Made by a program: the position numbers and the translations under genes. The notes beneath the pieces were generated by a model that worked only from the letters and a program-made list of their open reading frames with translations, made no database searches and was not told where the DNA came from. Source: Macrotrachela quadricornifera (lineage: Eukaryota > Rotifera > Eurotatoria > Philodinida > Philodinidae). Taken from it: a stretch of DNA of 64,000 nt. Location of the stretch: NCBI GenBank assembly GCA_022393335.1, contig JAJEKB010021106.1, positions 934,701 to 998,700 of the forward strand, in the 5' to 3' direction. Each line of letters opens with the position of its first letter. Within the stretch, counting starts at the first letter, position 1. Shown one piece after another: positions 1 to 14,489 of this stretch.

Positions 1-517
1 ATTAGTTCAAATATATTTTTGGGGTATATACCTACACTAACCGTCGTTACGAGTAAATTCTTTATGTTATGTGTTTAATGCATAATTAAATCAATGAATC
101 ATGTCCTCATCGCAATATATGTGTAAGAGAATAAGACAAAGTGAACTGTTCATAATACCCAGTAACAAAACATATATATAATTATCAACTACTGACGACA
201 TATAATTCCGATATGTTTTTTATCAACATAATAAAATAAGAAATAGAAAAAATTCTCCAGATTTTTCATATTTACTTTAAATAAATATATATTTTTCTGC
301 AAATCTCAAATATTCTTAAACTCAATTTTATTTCCTTACGTGTCGAAGAATAATTCATATATAGTCAATTGGAAGAAGATGTATTTTGAAGTTATTATCT
401 CATTGATTTTATTTCTCTCTTGAAATAAATTGATTGTCTTTGTTCTTAGTGTATATTTGCTTTAGTGGAAACTTTACAGTATATATAATGCACTTTGAAT
501 AGTACATAACAAATATA
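1..517. other. AT-rich intergenic DNA, nothing recognised
   Basis: Low-complexity AT-rich sequence without a supportable ORF, RNA gene or repeat boundary. It ends at the target-site duplication of the hAT-type element that starts at 526. Confidence 0.5.
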
Positions 518-525
518 ATATGAAT

Positions 526-1667
526 CAGAGACCGTCACAGGACACATTTTTTTTGCCCTGTCCTGTCCTGTCCTGTCCTGTCCTGTCCTGTCCTGTCCTG
601 TGCCCTGAACGGTAAGACATAATTTTTTTTTTCGCCCTGGCCTGTCCTGAGGGCATTGAAATTGAATCTCGACTGTAGGATGAGCTCATAATATGATGAA
701 TAAATCTAACGGGATAGGTGTTCATTATATATGTCTTGTTCAAGTCATTTCAAGAGAATATTATTCGTGCGTAGAAAAGATAAATAATCCTTTGAAATTC
801 AACTAGAACGACACTGTTTTTATATGATTATAAACCTGTTTAGATGTTATGTTAGTTTTTTTACATCATCGAGATTATTTTCAAAAATTTTCTTGTCAAT
901 TAAGGTTAGAACTAAGTTAAAAAACTAAAAATTGGTAAATATTTTGATTAATGAAAGAAATCGAAATAATTGATCAAAAGTGACATTAAAATTAAGTGAA
1001 AATAATGGGATTGTAATTTATTCTTTGTAATATGAGTAATCATAGATCTTAATTTTCACTTTTATTAATATTAAAAGATGAATGATAGGCATTTTTCTAG
1101 TTTTATAACAATTAAAATAATAAAGATATATGAAAACAATTAGAGCTTTCGACATATCATATAAAACTAGCAAAATTATTATCATTCATCTCATCTTTTT
1201 ATATAATTCTTTCTAGAAAAAATAATTGATTTTAGTTTTGTATCTTCACTTTTCTTGTACAGATCTCCAAATAATAAGCTGGATAACTGCAGAAAAATAA
1301 GATATTTACCAACAAATACAGATTCTGACTGATTGAATGCTGTCGTCTTCGAGATTTGAAGACTTAAGTCGGCACTTACCGAGAGATTGCAATTTATTTT
1401 TTATATTTACTATAAATAATTTTCATGTGATAACCGTGGTTGAACTTTTTAGAAGTGGAAAATGTCGTATTATACGATAATAAATCCGAACGAGTATCGA
1501 ATTCTAATGTAACTAATTGAAAGAATAGGTCCACCATTGGTTAAGAGAATTTCATCAATAATGGATGTATTGAAAGAATTCATTTAGCTTCGTAAAAGGA
1601 TTTCAAACAAACGAATATGAAAAATTAACAGGGCAGCCCTGTCGCCCTGTCCTGATGACGGTCTCTG
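526..1667. mobile_element. hAT-type non-autonomous DNA transposon, 1.14 kb
   Basis: The ends are inverted repeats. The left end reads CAGAGACCGTCACAGGAC and the right end, reverse complemented, reads the same with one extra T after position 12. Flanking 8-mers are ATATGAAT (518-525) and ATATGGAT (1668-1675), a 7/8 target-site duplication. An 8-bp duplication and a CAG-start terminus are typical of the hAT superfamily. The left subterminal region has a run of CCTGT units (about 556-601) and the right end has GGGC/CCCTGT motifs. No transposase is visible, so it is a non-autonomous or internally deleted copy. The single mismatches in the duplication and TIR imply some age. Confidence 0.72.
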
Positions 1668-1675
1668 ATATGGAT

Positions 1676-3860
1676 CGATTTTTGATTCGGTTAAATGTTT
1701 TGCTTCTACATTAAAAAATTCACTTTTTAATAGAAAATAGGAAGATAAATAGAATATGTTAATTATAATCATTGATTGTCTGTATAAATGGTTCCAAACT
1801 TAGTGAAGTTATGGAGAATTCATGATTAATATATATGTTAATAATAGAATTCAATCGTCATTACATATATATAATAGTCGGTGGGACAAATTTTCTTGTT
1901 TGTTACAATCGACATTATTTTATCTATATCTAATATGATACTCAAACACAATCATAGCTCATAAAACGAAACAAATAAAACGGATTTTTTATAAAAAAAA
2001 AACTAATCAACATAGGAGAGTTTCAATGCATAAATAATTATATTTTTGTATTTGAGCCCGTTAAAACAGGCTTATCTCGTCTTTAAAATGATTTTAATTA
2101 TCTAGAATTTGTCTATTGAATGCGTTAACAAAAAGGTAAACGCCCTAATTTCTTATATTTGTTGAATGACGCGTTATAAATCGTTGTTTTCTGCTATTTT
2201 CACATCTAATGTATAAAAACACCGTTTTAGCGTTGTTATGTCTGCGTAGGTAGGTAAGAACTAGGCACATATATACTCAATCCATTCGAAATAGATAAAT
2301 TAATTTCATATGTTTCATTCGTGTTGTTTTACAAAAAACGAATCCCATCTATGAACAAGTTAATCCATTAAAATGAATCATTCTCAAAGGTATATATATA
2401 TTCAATTATCTAAATTTTTTAAAATCCATTATTTTCAAGGATACATTCAATTCTCTATCAATATTAATTTTAATTGATTAAAATGTGCATTATTTAGAAA
2501 GAGATTTTAGATTTCAAATTTATTCAAAATAGTTTAGATTTGTATCGTGTGTAAGATAGAATATTTGATGAAAATACTAATGTATTCTTTCTTTCTTTTT
2601 TTAATCGGATAATAGATAGAAATTAAAAATGCTGAAAATGTTTCATGTTTTTCATTCCTTTGAAAAAAAGATGTTCATCAAAATAAAATCGTTTATTTCT
2701 CTTGCAAATTAATAAGTCCTATTTGATCGTGAATAAATCAACAATTATCGTATTCGACTATGTATATCATGGAAATATTTTCGTATTCGAAAGTAGTATA
2801 ATAGAATGTTTGAATTAATTATGTTTAATTCTTTTTCGTGTTTCCAAATTATTAATCATTTCCGAATTCTAGAAAAATCGAATTAGTAGAAATTATAGAA
2901 TAGAAACATATGTAATAAATACGTATCATTTAATTATCCAATTCTCTACGGGTACTCTATATATATATATAAGCTCGTGTAAATGATTATATACAGATAT
3001 ATTGATAGATTCATTTTTATTCGATATGTTTAAGATGTTCTATCTTATGTCCATTTTCGATATAAACTCTCTAAACGATGCTAATGAAATTCGGTAAGAG
3101 TGTACGGAACTAATAGTTAATTTTCAATATTAGGAGATGATTTTATAATAGGAGTCAGAGGAATTAGCAGGAATTTATTCCAGAGATGAAAGGGATTATA
3201 TTATGTTAAATATCGTCAAATAGACCATATTCTCTTATGACAAGATGAACAGACAAATTTCGATGAAATTATCGTTGGTGCATCTTTTTATTGTCGATGT
3301 AGATTTTAAAATGTGACTAGTTTTCATTAAATTTGATGACACAAATATTGTTAGTCTGACCAAAATAGTTTTAGTTTAAGCACTCGTTTATCTAAACTTC
3401 TTAACTTACACGACAAACGTTTTCACACTGAAAAAACAACCACAGAATAATAAATCCATAACACGTTTATGAAAGTACAATGTATAACAAATCATTTTCT
3501 AACCTTTCTCAAGTCATTGCAAAATCCTGCAATAAACCTCATAAAAAGTGGACATCAAAAAGTTTATAAGCTTCAAATATTAGTCAAAAAAATGTTTATG
3601 ATATTGATAAACCCTTAAACGGATAATTATACGTTGCAATTTGATAAAACCAGAAAAAAACTCGCTTATGCCAGTCACACATCAATCAACTAAAATTTTC
3701 AAGTAAGTTTGGTAGAAGAACTTCTACAATTGATACATATTAGTAAAAACTACTTGAGGGGGATATGTTCTTACACTCTTTCAATTCCATAAACCTCTTA
3801 ATCAAAATTGAAAACTATGTATATCAACGTGTATATCATTATCAATAACTATATTACAAC
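1676..3860. other. AT-rich intergenic DNA without a gene
   Basis: No ORF, splice-site series or structured repeat could be supported here. Short poly-A/T tracts and TA-rich microsatellite stretches (for example near 2395 and 2960) are the only visible features. Confidence 0.5.
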
Positions 3861-3869
3861 GATTTTAGA

Positions 3870-5890
3870 ATAAGTTCATGAAGGAATAAAACACCATTTC
3901 GAAACCTCGAATCGGTTTTAGAAAAAGTTGACAAATAGGTACAATCACATTTCTAAACGATTAAAGGATTTTATACAGGATTGATTGATGGGTAGAATCT
4001 CATTGTTACATCTTCAAAGGCTTTTAGAAAGAGTTGATAGACTTCTAGAATTTCAATCCTAAACCCCGATAAAGTCTTAGAAAAGGTTAATAGATAGATA
4101 TAATCTCATTCCTAAGCCTTCAGTGCCTTTTAGAAACAGTTGATATAGAATGTTCCACAATTATCACCCCGATACGGAATCAAAATGTCTCCATTGTGAC
4201 TCACGTAAATGAGCTGATTTATTTCTGAATGATAGAGACATGTTCAAATTTTATATCTTCAAAGAAGTGCCTAAAGAGAATCTTTATTAAATATCACGTA
4301 TTGTTCTCGATAACGAAAATTTAGTCTTTAAGTCTATGGTACCAAAGTAACATAATTCATACAGAGTTTCTCTAGACATGTCTTCAGAAATATAAAACTT
4401 CAATGTCTCGTTATCCTACTCATTAAAAAAAAAGGCACCTTACACTTGCTCGAATCATAGGAAATATATTCGATATTCATTTATCAACAAACTCACTTTT
4501 GTGCCACTCAGAAAAGTATTTTCTCTTCTTCTCTGAGAAATCGAAAATTTCCTTGTTGAGATTAATATCGATCCTTAACAAAGGATTCCTCTAGACATGT
4601 TTTTACAGATATAAACTCTGAACATATCTCTATCATTCACAAATAAATCAGCTCATTTGTGCTAGTCTTTATGAAGATATTTCGAATGTTTTATTGGGAT
4701 GATACTTACGATACACGCTATAGGTGGATAGAATCTCATTATTACATCTTCATAATCTTTCAAAAATAGTAGATGGATGTGTAGAATCTCAATATGATCT
4801 TAGAAAGGGTTCATACATAGGAAACAATCTCATTCCTCAATTTCAATGGAGTATCATAAAAGGATCATAGATACATAGAATCTCATTCTTAACCCTTAAA
4901 AGAATTTTAAAAACGATAGGGATCGATCGATAGAATGTCACTACTTAATCTCAACAAATGTTTGAGAAAAGATAGATTATTAAAAACAAAAGCTCATTCA
5001 CAACCTCAATAAAATTTCATAAACCATAAATCCCAGTGATAAAATGTGACTATTTCATCTAAAAGACGTATGAGAAAAGATAGATGAATGACTAGAACAA
5101 TGTCGAAGTTAAAACGGATGAAGTTAGAACTTTCAACTGCTCTTATATCGATGTTATAAATGTCAATTGGAATTAAAATAAATAAGCGCTTTCGCGAATA
5201 TTAAATTCGAAAATATTCTATCTATAACACGAGACGTTAACAAAGTAATAGTTTTTTTTTCAGAAGACTATAGAAAGATGAAAAATGGAAACTCGTCAAT
5301 TTTCTTTTTCTTATTTACATAAAGCATCATTCATCAGTCTTCTTCTATGCTCATTTTATGGACTACTCAACGATGTTTTACATGTCAAAGAAAAAAATAA
5401 GTAAATTCAAAGGTTGAACTTTTTTTTCTTTAAATATTCGTCAAAATCGACAATACTTTAAGGAGTTCAATGTCTTTCAAGTACAAACTTTCCAAACTTA
5501 ATATTCAAAAGTATTCGTTTGTCTTTAATGCATTTGACGGCAGTTGACAGTTATAACATTGATTAGAACTTTGGTTAAAAGTTCGAAACAAGATTATAAA
5601 CATTTCAAATTTTTATTCATATTCGAAACGTTTGAAATTTTTAATAATTAATTTTAACTCTCATACTGGACTAGAACATCATTGCCACTCATCAACACAA
5701 TTTAAGAAGCAATAGATCGATTGGGAAAATTTCACCACTACATAGTCTCACGAGTGTTCGAGAATAAATAAACTTGAAAATAAAATCTTATTCAGATATT
5801 TCAAGAGAATTTTCGAGATGATAGATCAAATCATAGAAAATCACTACTTAATCTCAAAAGTCTCTCTCACACAACCTAAACGACTATAAA
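3870..5890 (+). repeat. Diverged tandem repeats of about 60-75 bp
   Basis: A degenerate unit recurs many times in the same orientation. It combines TAGAATCTCATT, a short pyrimidine-rich link, and TTTTAGAAAAAG followed by TTGATAGAT. Clear copies lie around 3870-4160 and 4715-5090, with weaker ones at 5690-5880. Spacing varies from about 60 to 75 bases, so the array is old and eroded. The block 4205-4660 interrupts it and contains an inverted repeat listed separately. No coding potential is seen. Confidence 0.55.
4205..4662. repeat. Imperfect inverted repeat inside the tandem array
   Basis: The left arm (about 4205-4262) contains ATGAGCTGATTTATTTCTGA and then GATAGAGACATGTTCAAA. The right arm (about 4602-4662) carries the reverse complement, with TCTCTATCATTCA and AAATAAATCAGCTCATTT. 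About 340 bases separate the arms. This could be an eroded foldback element or two copies of a dispersed repeat in opposite orientation. Confidence 0.5.
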
Positions 5891-5894
5891 CAGT

Positions 5895-8800
5895 GATGAT
5901 ATTAAACTTGATTAACAATTCCTACAGAATAATTCAATATACTAACTATCTCAAGGCGTTAACAACTCAAAATCCTCAAGATAATCATCCGTCATTGACA
6001 ATCGAAATACATCATAACATCATTCAATAACGGGGGACACTATCTCATGCAAAGTGTCACCATCCACATTTAACAAAAACAAACTATAACCACTAGAAAA
6101 ACACACCTATCTCAATGCTTTCAAAGCAAAACACACAGAACAAATTGTCCCGATTAACTAATATTTCGGGCTAAAACAGTATTTTCCCCAGATAATCACA
6201 TTGAAATTGGTACGATTCGATTCAAAATGAAATTCTGCATCCAAATTAAGTGGATTCACACTCGGCTCAAATGATATAATGAATATTTCTCCTAAAAATA
6301 TCGAATATGGTACTTGCTTTCCCTACGTCGATCAAAAGTCAATTATTTTTACTTTGTTACTCTTTAGTCATGACATAAATCATGTGCTAATAAGCGAATA
6401 ATGCATTTCACTTCAGTTTAACTTCGATCTAGAAAAATTTCTCGTTAGATAATTGAGTTGGTCAACTAAAAAAGTTCATAGACTCTAAAATCGGTCAGTG
6501 TGTCAGATTCGGTCGTATATTTCCACGATAGATTTTGAAAGGCTCATCCAATTATCATGAAATTTTTTACATAGAATTATCTCAGTCAACGAGAAGAAGA
6601 TGAGGGAGATCCGTTAAGAGGATTTTCTGTGTTACGGTTAAAATATTCTCATTTTCTATGTAAAGATAGATTGATTTTGATCAATCTGTTTAAAAAATGT
6701 TTTATCCTTTTCGTGCACTAACGAACTGCTTCTTAGACCCTACAGAGATGCTCTCTTTTTGTCTATTAGGATGTGGCGAGGAGTTAGTTCCAAAGATTTT
6801 TATTAATTTTCATAAATGAAACATTTGTTTATTTTAGTTAAAGCATGTTTCATATTCTAAACTGATGTTAATTAAGTAAAAGTGTGATAGAAATTGTTGA
6901 GGATCAGTATGTCTTATTTACTTTTCTTCAGTATACATAACTCTCGAATTTAAATCGGAGGATTCCGTCGCATTTATTTGAAATAGATTGTAATTCTATT
7001 GGATTTTGTTCACCATTTACATATTGATGTGGTGAGACCAGATTATAATCATATAAGTTTAGTTGAAAGAAAAGAAGAATGAGAAATAGGTAGTCATATC
7101 AACTGGTTATGCAACACAATATAAATCAATGGATGGTGGTCTAACAGAACTTTAGTTGATTAACTGAAAGATATTTAAGACTTGTCATTCTAGTAGACGA
7201 AGATTCGAAAAATGAAAGTTTAATTTTAAATATAAATATTTTATAATTGAATAAGTCGATCGGATGAGAATTTTCTTGATCAACCAATTCTTCGTGCATA
7301 TGCGCATATCTTTATTCGAATAGGAAATCTGTTCACGTTTTTTTCTATTTTCTATAAAATATTTAATGATTTTTGAAAGATGATCAATCACAATTACGTC
7401 GCGTCCTGATCAATCAGAATTTGATTATTATCAACGTCGTTGTTATTAAGAACGAGTAAATTAATTATTTTATTTCTCAATGTCTTTCATGTGACATTCG
7501 TGCAGCACCTAATACATATTATGATAATAATCATTTAACTACTGGTAGACAAAATGATAGATTCCCACCACTAGGTCAAATTACTGCTAATAGAAAAATA
7601 AGACATGTCATTTTCAAAGAGAATTGAATCGCTTTTCTATATTATTTTTCGATTTATTAATATAAAATAAACAAACCGGTGAAGAAAAACATGAATATTT
7701 TCAAATGAACTTTAGAAAATGATTTTAAAAATCAATACTTTTTTGATAAAAATATCTCGTTAAGATTATTTGTTAATGATACTTGTGAAGTTCATATATT
7801 AACACTAATTGAGAAACAACATATAGTTTTCTTTCGTAATTAAATCTAAATGTTTATATTATTCATTAGAATATAAAAAGTGTCAAAGTGAAAGGGATTA
7901 AATGTTTATCAGTTAGTTCTATGTTATAACACATCGGGGGAAGTAATCTCTTTAATTCATCGTTACTTTTAATACACTTGAATATAAAATTAGTATTCAC
8001 ATGAATGATTATACAATTATCTCTATTGGATTGAATGGATCTATCAGTCACTAAAAGCATACATAAGACTTAAATTATTTTGTTAGAATAGAATTAAATG
8101 ATCATGCTCTTTCTTTCTTTAATAGCGTCCAGAATTCTATATATAGGATGGTTTAATATTAATTTGTTGCTGTTTAAATCATTTCGGTTAATACAATAGT
8201 AATTAGAATTTCATTTTCTCATATTATACGAGAATATTAATTCATACTTAAAATCAATAATTTAACCACATTTTTAATATAAAAAAGTCCAAATTTGTTT
8301 TTCAAGTAGATGGATGTTCAAACAATTGTATTGTTATTTTATTTTAATAAAGTATAATACTAATCATTTAATTAGTATTGATTGGTTTTATGAATGAAAG
8401 AGATAGATCAGATGTGTTGTTTTCTGTAGATGAATGGCCATAAGATAAAAGAAAATGTGTGATTGATACAAACAAAAAAAATGAACTTTTCAAATATTAA
8501 GTATTCCTATCTAACATTATTCTTCCGTTATAAACAAACGAATACAAATATATTAAGGGAGTTTACACATAAACAAAATGTTCAAGTTCGAGATTAAAAC
8601 ACACACACACACACCGAATATATTTTCAACATTCCAACAATCGCGATATGACTAATCATAAAAATACTTTGAGATTTTAACTTATTTTTAGTTTTCTCTT
8701 ATGTGTTTTATAATAAAGAGTATAGAGTAAAGAATAATCCAATATTATCTGTCTAATATTAAAAATATTTGCTTAGAATTTAATTTCATAATATTTTCAT

Positions 8801-9390
8801 TTCGATACACTATTGGATTTTTTTTGTAACGTTTCGAATATATTTGATAATAAATGTGCTCATCACTTTAAAAATGAAAACAATGTGTAAATTCATACTG
8901 AATATACAAAAAAAAAAAAAACTAACGATAACATATTTCCTTTGACATTATGATAATAAATAAATATTCAATCATAAAAAATAAAACTAGATAAGGGGCA
9001 CATACATTTCTTATTATAATGAAAACACATGAGATAATATATATTAAATATGATTATATTCTCCGTACCTTCGAAAATAAAGAAAGAGAGAGAGAGAGAA
9101 CATATAAATGAATAAAAAGGCAAGAAATAAAAGCAATTAGAAATGAATATGATGTAATAAGATAATGTTTAAAACTAAAATTTATTCTGTATAAAAATTT
9201 GTTAATATGTCTAGGATTGTTTTTTTCAATTTAATATAGGAGTTATTTGACAGAAAAACATATTTTTGTCTTTTGCTAAAATGTTCCAATGTTCTGTTGT
9301 AAACATATATTATTACGTATCTTATTTTTGTTCTACATCAGTAGGATAACGTTTATTTTCTGCTACGAATCTTGTCGGTATAGGATGTTT
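5895..9390. other. AT-rich intergenic DNA, microsatellites only
   Basis: No gene is supportable. An (AC)n tract lies at 8599-8614 and an (AG)n tract at 9083-9100. A dispersed-repeat segment at 6470-6665 is listed separately. Predicted ORFs here are below 70 codons and resemble no family I know. Confidence 0.5.
6470..6665 (+). repeat. Dispersed repeat, copy 1 (relative at 58.8 kb)
   Basis: The order of motifs CGGTCAGTG, then TCTGACCG or GATTCGGTCG, then TGAAAGGCTCATCCA, ATGAAATT, ACATAGAA and GAAGAAGATGAG is shared with 58840-59000 in the same orientation. The two copies are well diverged. No terminal repeats could be defined, so the element class is unknown. Confidence 0.45.
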
Positions 9391-12300
9391 ACTCTATGAA
9401 TATTTCGAACGAGTTTTATTTTCGTATCTGTTCCATCAGGATTTTTCGGTGAGTTCTATACTTTGTTTTAACAATCATATGCAGATCTGCTCTACTAGAT
9501 GAAGTTTGGATATTTTTAACAAAGTCTGATATAGAAGCATATTCTACTGTAGCTGATTGGAAGGCAATACTAGAATTGTGTTAAACTCTGAAGGTATAAT
9601 TTATTGTGATGCAATATTCTCTATCTCTTTTACCGTAACATGTGTCTGGATGGTGTGTCTATGTGAGAATATTTCTTGATAATAATCTTTATCATTATTT
9701 TAAATTGTTTTACTGTTCATGAGTGTCCCCCAGAAATAATTGATTCGAAGAGATAAGGTTACCGGAGATATTACTCTGTAGGGATAAAACATGTTGAGAT
9801 TGATGTGTTAGACCAGTAATATTTCCACGTTGTTATTGACTTGTCGATGTCTCCTTTCATGAATCCTTGTCGTGTGATGAGTTCCATCACTTTTTGAAGA
9901 GGGGTGATATCCGTTGTCTTTTATTTGGTTCTGTCGTAGTTCTAGGCTTGTGTTTAGCACGTATTAATGCATAATGTCCACTCGCGTGTCCCTTTCTTCT
10001 CTAATTTGTTTCGATTGTTGATTAATATAAATTGTCTCGTTCGTCGTGTTGTATTGTATTTTGATTTAGTGTTTCGTCAAAGTGATGTTATGATAATCTA
10101 TTATAAAATAATGTTTACGTTCATTGATCTGTATGTATGTTTGTTTGTTTCCCGTCGTCTATCAGTAAAATAATGTTGAATATATTCTCATTTGTCATAT
10201 TCTTTATATAATTAATTTGAGGTGATTGTTTAAAAAAAGTAAATATATTTAATATTATTTATTTTTGTTGAGTGTCTGTATTGTAAACAAGAATATATAT
10301 CTCTCTGTTCTGTGTTAGCGTATATTGAGATTAGTAAAAGTAAGAAGGTCTATCGTTTATTTGTAATATTGTGTAAAGAATATTGAAGTAAGTTTTATCG
10401 ATTGTTAACATTATTTAGTAGACTTTATCTTTTTTCATTTGTTTGATTTACATGTTTAGTTAAAATTTGTTTAACATAAACTTGACTTTCTATTTTATTT
10501 TATTGTTGTTAATATATCGAAGTTAATTCGTTTCGATTACATTCTTAATTAATGAGATATATATTTTTCAATTAGTCCTATTGTTTTACCAATTTGATTT
10601 AATATTTCACTGATAATTTATCTTATAATTGCGTCTAATTCGTCTTGTTATATGTCGTTTAATAATATTGTTGAATTTGACATCTCTCGTTAGTTTAATA
10701 AGGTGATTATTGATATATTCTCATATATTTTAGTTGTATCGCCTTGAATAATACTGTTGATAGCGTATTATAGGCTTACCTAGACTCGATAATTAATTAA
10801 TGATAAGTGTTACTTGAATGGTAGTATCGGGTATTTTATCATATATTGAATTCGAATTTGTTTCAACCTTGAATAATTATTTTGTAAATAAGATATAACT
10901 TGTACTCGAATATAATGAAATTATTGATGTAAGAAAATGTTTGTTCCTAAAATTCATTGAATATGTTTTTATTATTTGTGAAAAATATTTCTTGAAAGTT
11001 GTTTTGTTATAATTAGCTAGTAGAATTTTGACTTTGGTTTAGAAATTGTAAATAGTTAAATAAATTGTTCAATCTCGTTTTGAATTAAAATAGTCTGATA
11101 GACGTTGTATAGTATGATAAATATGTTGAGTAATTAAATAATCGTCCTATATTAACAAGATGAAATGATATTAAAATAGGTGTTGGAATGACTTATGCAA
11201 AATCACTGATTGCTACTTTTAAAAATCTATTGGTCGCAAGCATGAATAAATTTGTTCTGATTTATTTTAAAATGATGATTTGAAGATATGTTAATTTGTT
11301 TAAAAAAGATTCTTCATTTTGACGTTGAAGATGAATAATATTAATTTGTTTCATCTATACATATATATAGTTATAGAGAGGCTAGAGTATGTTGAATAAG
11401 TTCTATTCGAAACGTATTTTCTGTTTATTGACCAGCACATATTGACAAATGATTAAAATGGATATATTTTTTCTTTGTGTTGTTGTGTATCAATAGTGTT
11501 TATTTATGAATTAAATCTCAAGTCAATTATTTCATATGTCTATAGAAATGTTTCTTTTCAAATTGATATATATATAGATAAGATAAAAATGTATTGTGAA
11601 TTTAATATTTGTGTTAAACGATATTTATATTATTGAAATAAATCAAATTGATAATCTTCTATCATAATTTGTGTTTTAAATGCACTATTATTTGTCCTAC
11701 ACGGTTGTTATTTTCTAATTAACAAACTCTTATCATATAATCGATTCTAAACCATTGAATATTTATGGGAAGAATAACTAAGGCGATGTGTCGTGTCTAG
11801 ATTTATCTAAATAGATAATATATCATCATCAATTAAGTAGATTTCGTTTCGATTGTAAATAATAATGATTAGATGAAAACAAAATTGTTATAATGAATAT
11901 TTTCGATTATGAAATGATTGAATTGTTCCCTGATAAACAATATATTTTGTTGAGGGAGGTATATTTCTATATGATTGATTAATTTTGAGTAGAAGAAATG
12001 TGATTAGTTGTCAAATATTTCATAATTTAAAAAGTGAATATCTCTCTCTTTTCATAAATTGTTAAATGATGATTAAGTACATATATATATTGTGATAGAA
12101 ATAAAAAAGGTGTAGATAAGAATTTTCCAATAATGAACGAGTATTTTCCCTTATGATCTGTTCGAATGTTGTGAATAAAGGAAATAAAAGTGACTAAAAA
12201 AACTGAATTATTTAAGATAATCGTTTGTTAAACTAGTTATTTATTGTAAAGTAATAAAGTATAAGAGAGTGTATATTAAATTGTCGAATGAAATATGTTT

Positions 12301-14489
12301 ATTTTCTTTGATTGTTTGTTCAGATAGATATTTTATTTGTTTAATTCTCTCTAATCTGTTGAACGATCTTTTAATTTCTCTCTCTCTCTCTCTTTCTCTC
12401 ATTTATTGATAATAATGTATTTATTCTTAAATAATTTCAAATGTAGTTATTCAAAATCTATTTGTTGATAATGAATATATTGTAATAGTTTATTCAATTG
12501 TTGTTCAATAACTTTTTGTCTACTATTGAAATATTTTTAATAAAATAAAATGTTATCTGTCCTATTCTTATCAGTATAGTATAGTTGAGTAAGAAATCGA
12601 TTATTAAATTTAAGGAAAAATAATACTATTTGTTAACTAATCGATTGTTATTGAGTAAGAGATTAAAATAAATGAATATCTTTAAAAGAAGATAAATATT
12701 CGTTGTATTATTAATGAATATATGTTTGTGTTTTATTCGACAGATGATCACCATCTATTTTTAGTTGATCATTAAATGTATTATAAGATAAACAATTGAA
12801 ATTTAAGATTTAGTTTTTTAATATTGGCTTTTAATCGTTTAGAAACATATTGAAATTGATTTATTAAATATATTCGAATACTCTCACATTTGTTTATTAT
12901 TAATCGAAAGAGTTATTCTAATTTTGTTTCTTCTATTAAACGAACTGTTTGAACAATTAATTAATATCTTGAATTTAATTCAATCCTACCATCTGTAACT
13001 GAGTCCCGGTGGGTCGTCTTTGAATAAGATCCCTAATATCTTCAATGAAATATTTAGGAAAATGAGTAACTACTCGAAATCATTGTTTCATCTAAATAGT
13101 TTTATCGAGACTAATTTTCATCCATATATTTGTGTACAGAAATACGTTTGTCATTGAGTTGATAAATCCAAGATAAATATTGATCAAAATTGTTATTAGA
13201 TAACTATTCTCTCTCTATTTATCTTAATAGATTGGTTTAATTGTGTTTGATATAATTTATATGATGAAAGTGATTGAAATAATTAAATATCCTAATAGAT
13301 TATCTTTGTTAAAATAAAATAACTTTAAATTGTCCACTATTGTTAATATAAATACAACGAATATGTCGATGTGTTTGATTATTCTTTTGTAAATGTTGAT
13401 TTGTCAACTAAATATTGATAAAATTCTTTCTAAACATATGATTAATATGCATAATTTAATTCTCTCTCTCTCTCTGTCTCCGTATAGTGTTGATAATGTT
13501 TTATCCGTTGATTATAGAAGGAAAGTATTCGTCAATATATATGTCTTACAAAATATATTTAAGTTGATTTATTAAAAATGTTGATAGGACGCGAATGTCA
13601 TTAATTAAATAAAGATCTTAATTTATTTTAAATTCATTAATATTTTTGATAAATTCTTCAATAGTTTTATTATAATAAAATGATCGAAATTTCCATTAAA
13701 ATAAAATTTCTATATAGATTTAAAATGTCAATAAAAGGTAATGCGAGAAATGAGATTAAAATCTGTTCAATAGTTTTCGATTGTCTTTGTTTAAAAAAAC
13801 AAAAAAACAAAAACAAAAAAACGAGTTTGTTGAAATTGATTCGTGAAATAATAATTTAATTGTATGATTAATTATTATTCAAATAAAATATCTTTTATAA
13901 AAACTCGAAAAATCTAATTGTTTAGAAAATATAATAGAATTTAATTTATTTTCTCGTTCGAGTACGAACGAATATTCTAATAAATATTTTCAATATTAGA
14001 AAAATAATTTTCGTTTTGTTTAAAACTATACGAATAATATTTATTTGAATATCGATTTTATCTTTTAAATATTGAATAATAATGTTTTAATGAAATATCT
14101 CGATTAAATCTATTCGTTGTGTTATAGACTAGATATAGACGTATCTCTAATGTTTTGTAACACATGTTAAATTTAATCTATCTGATCGTTTTTCTTGAAA
14201 ATGATTTAATAATTCTTTAAAATCTGTAGCACGTATGGTGACATAATATTTCGTTTTAAATTCCTTGAAAATCTTCCTAGAGGCGAGCAAAGGACGAGTA
14301 GAAAGCGTATTGGTATATTCTAGTCATGACGGTATGATAGTTCTAGTATATTTGTGTACTCAAAAATGATTAGTCTGGAATTTCCTCTGTCGTCCGTTAA
14401 TGGACATCGTGACTATGTAGTTGTTAAGCATCAGTGTTTTTGTCATGTCTAATCATTTTCGAAAATTGAACGGGTTATGATGTTATATT

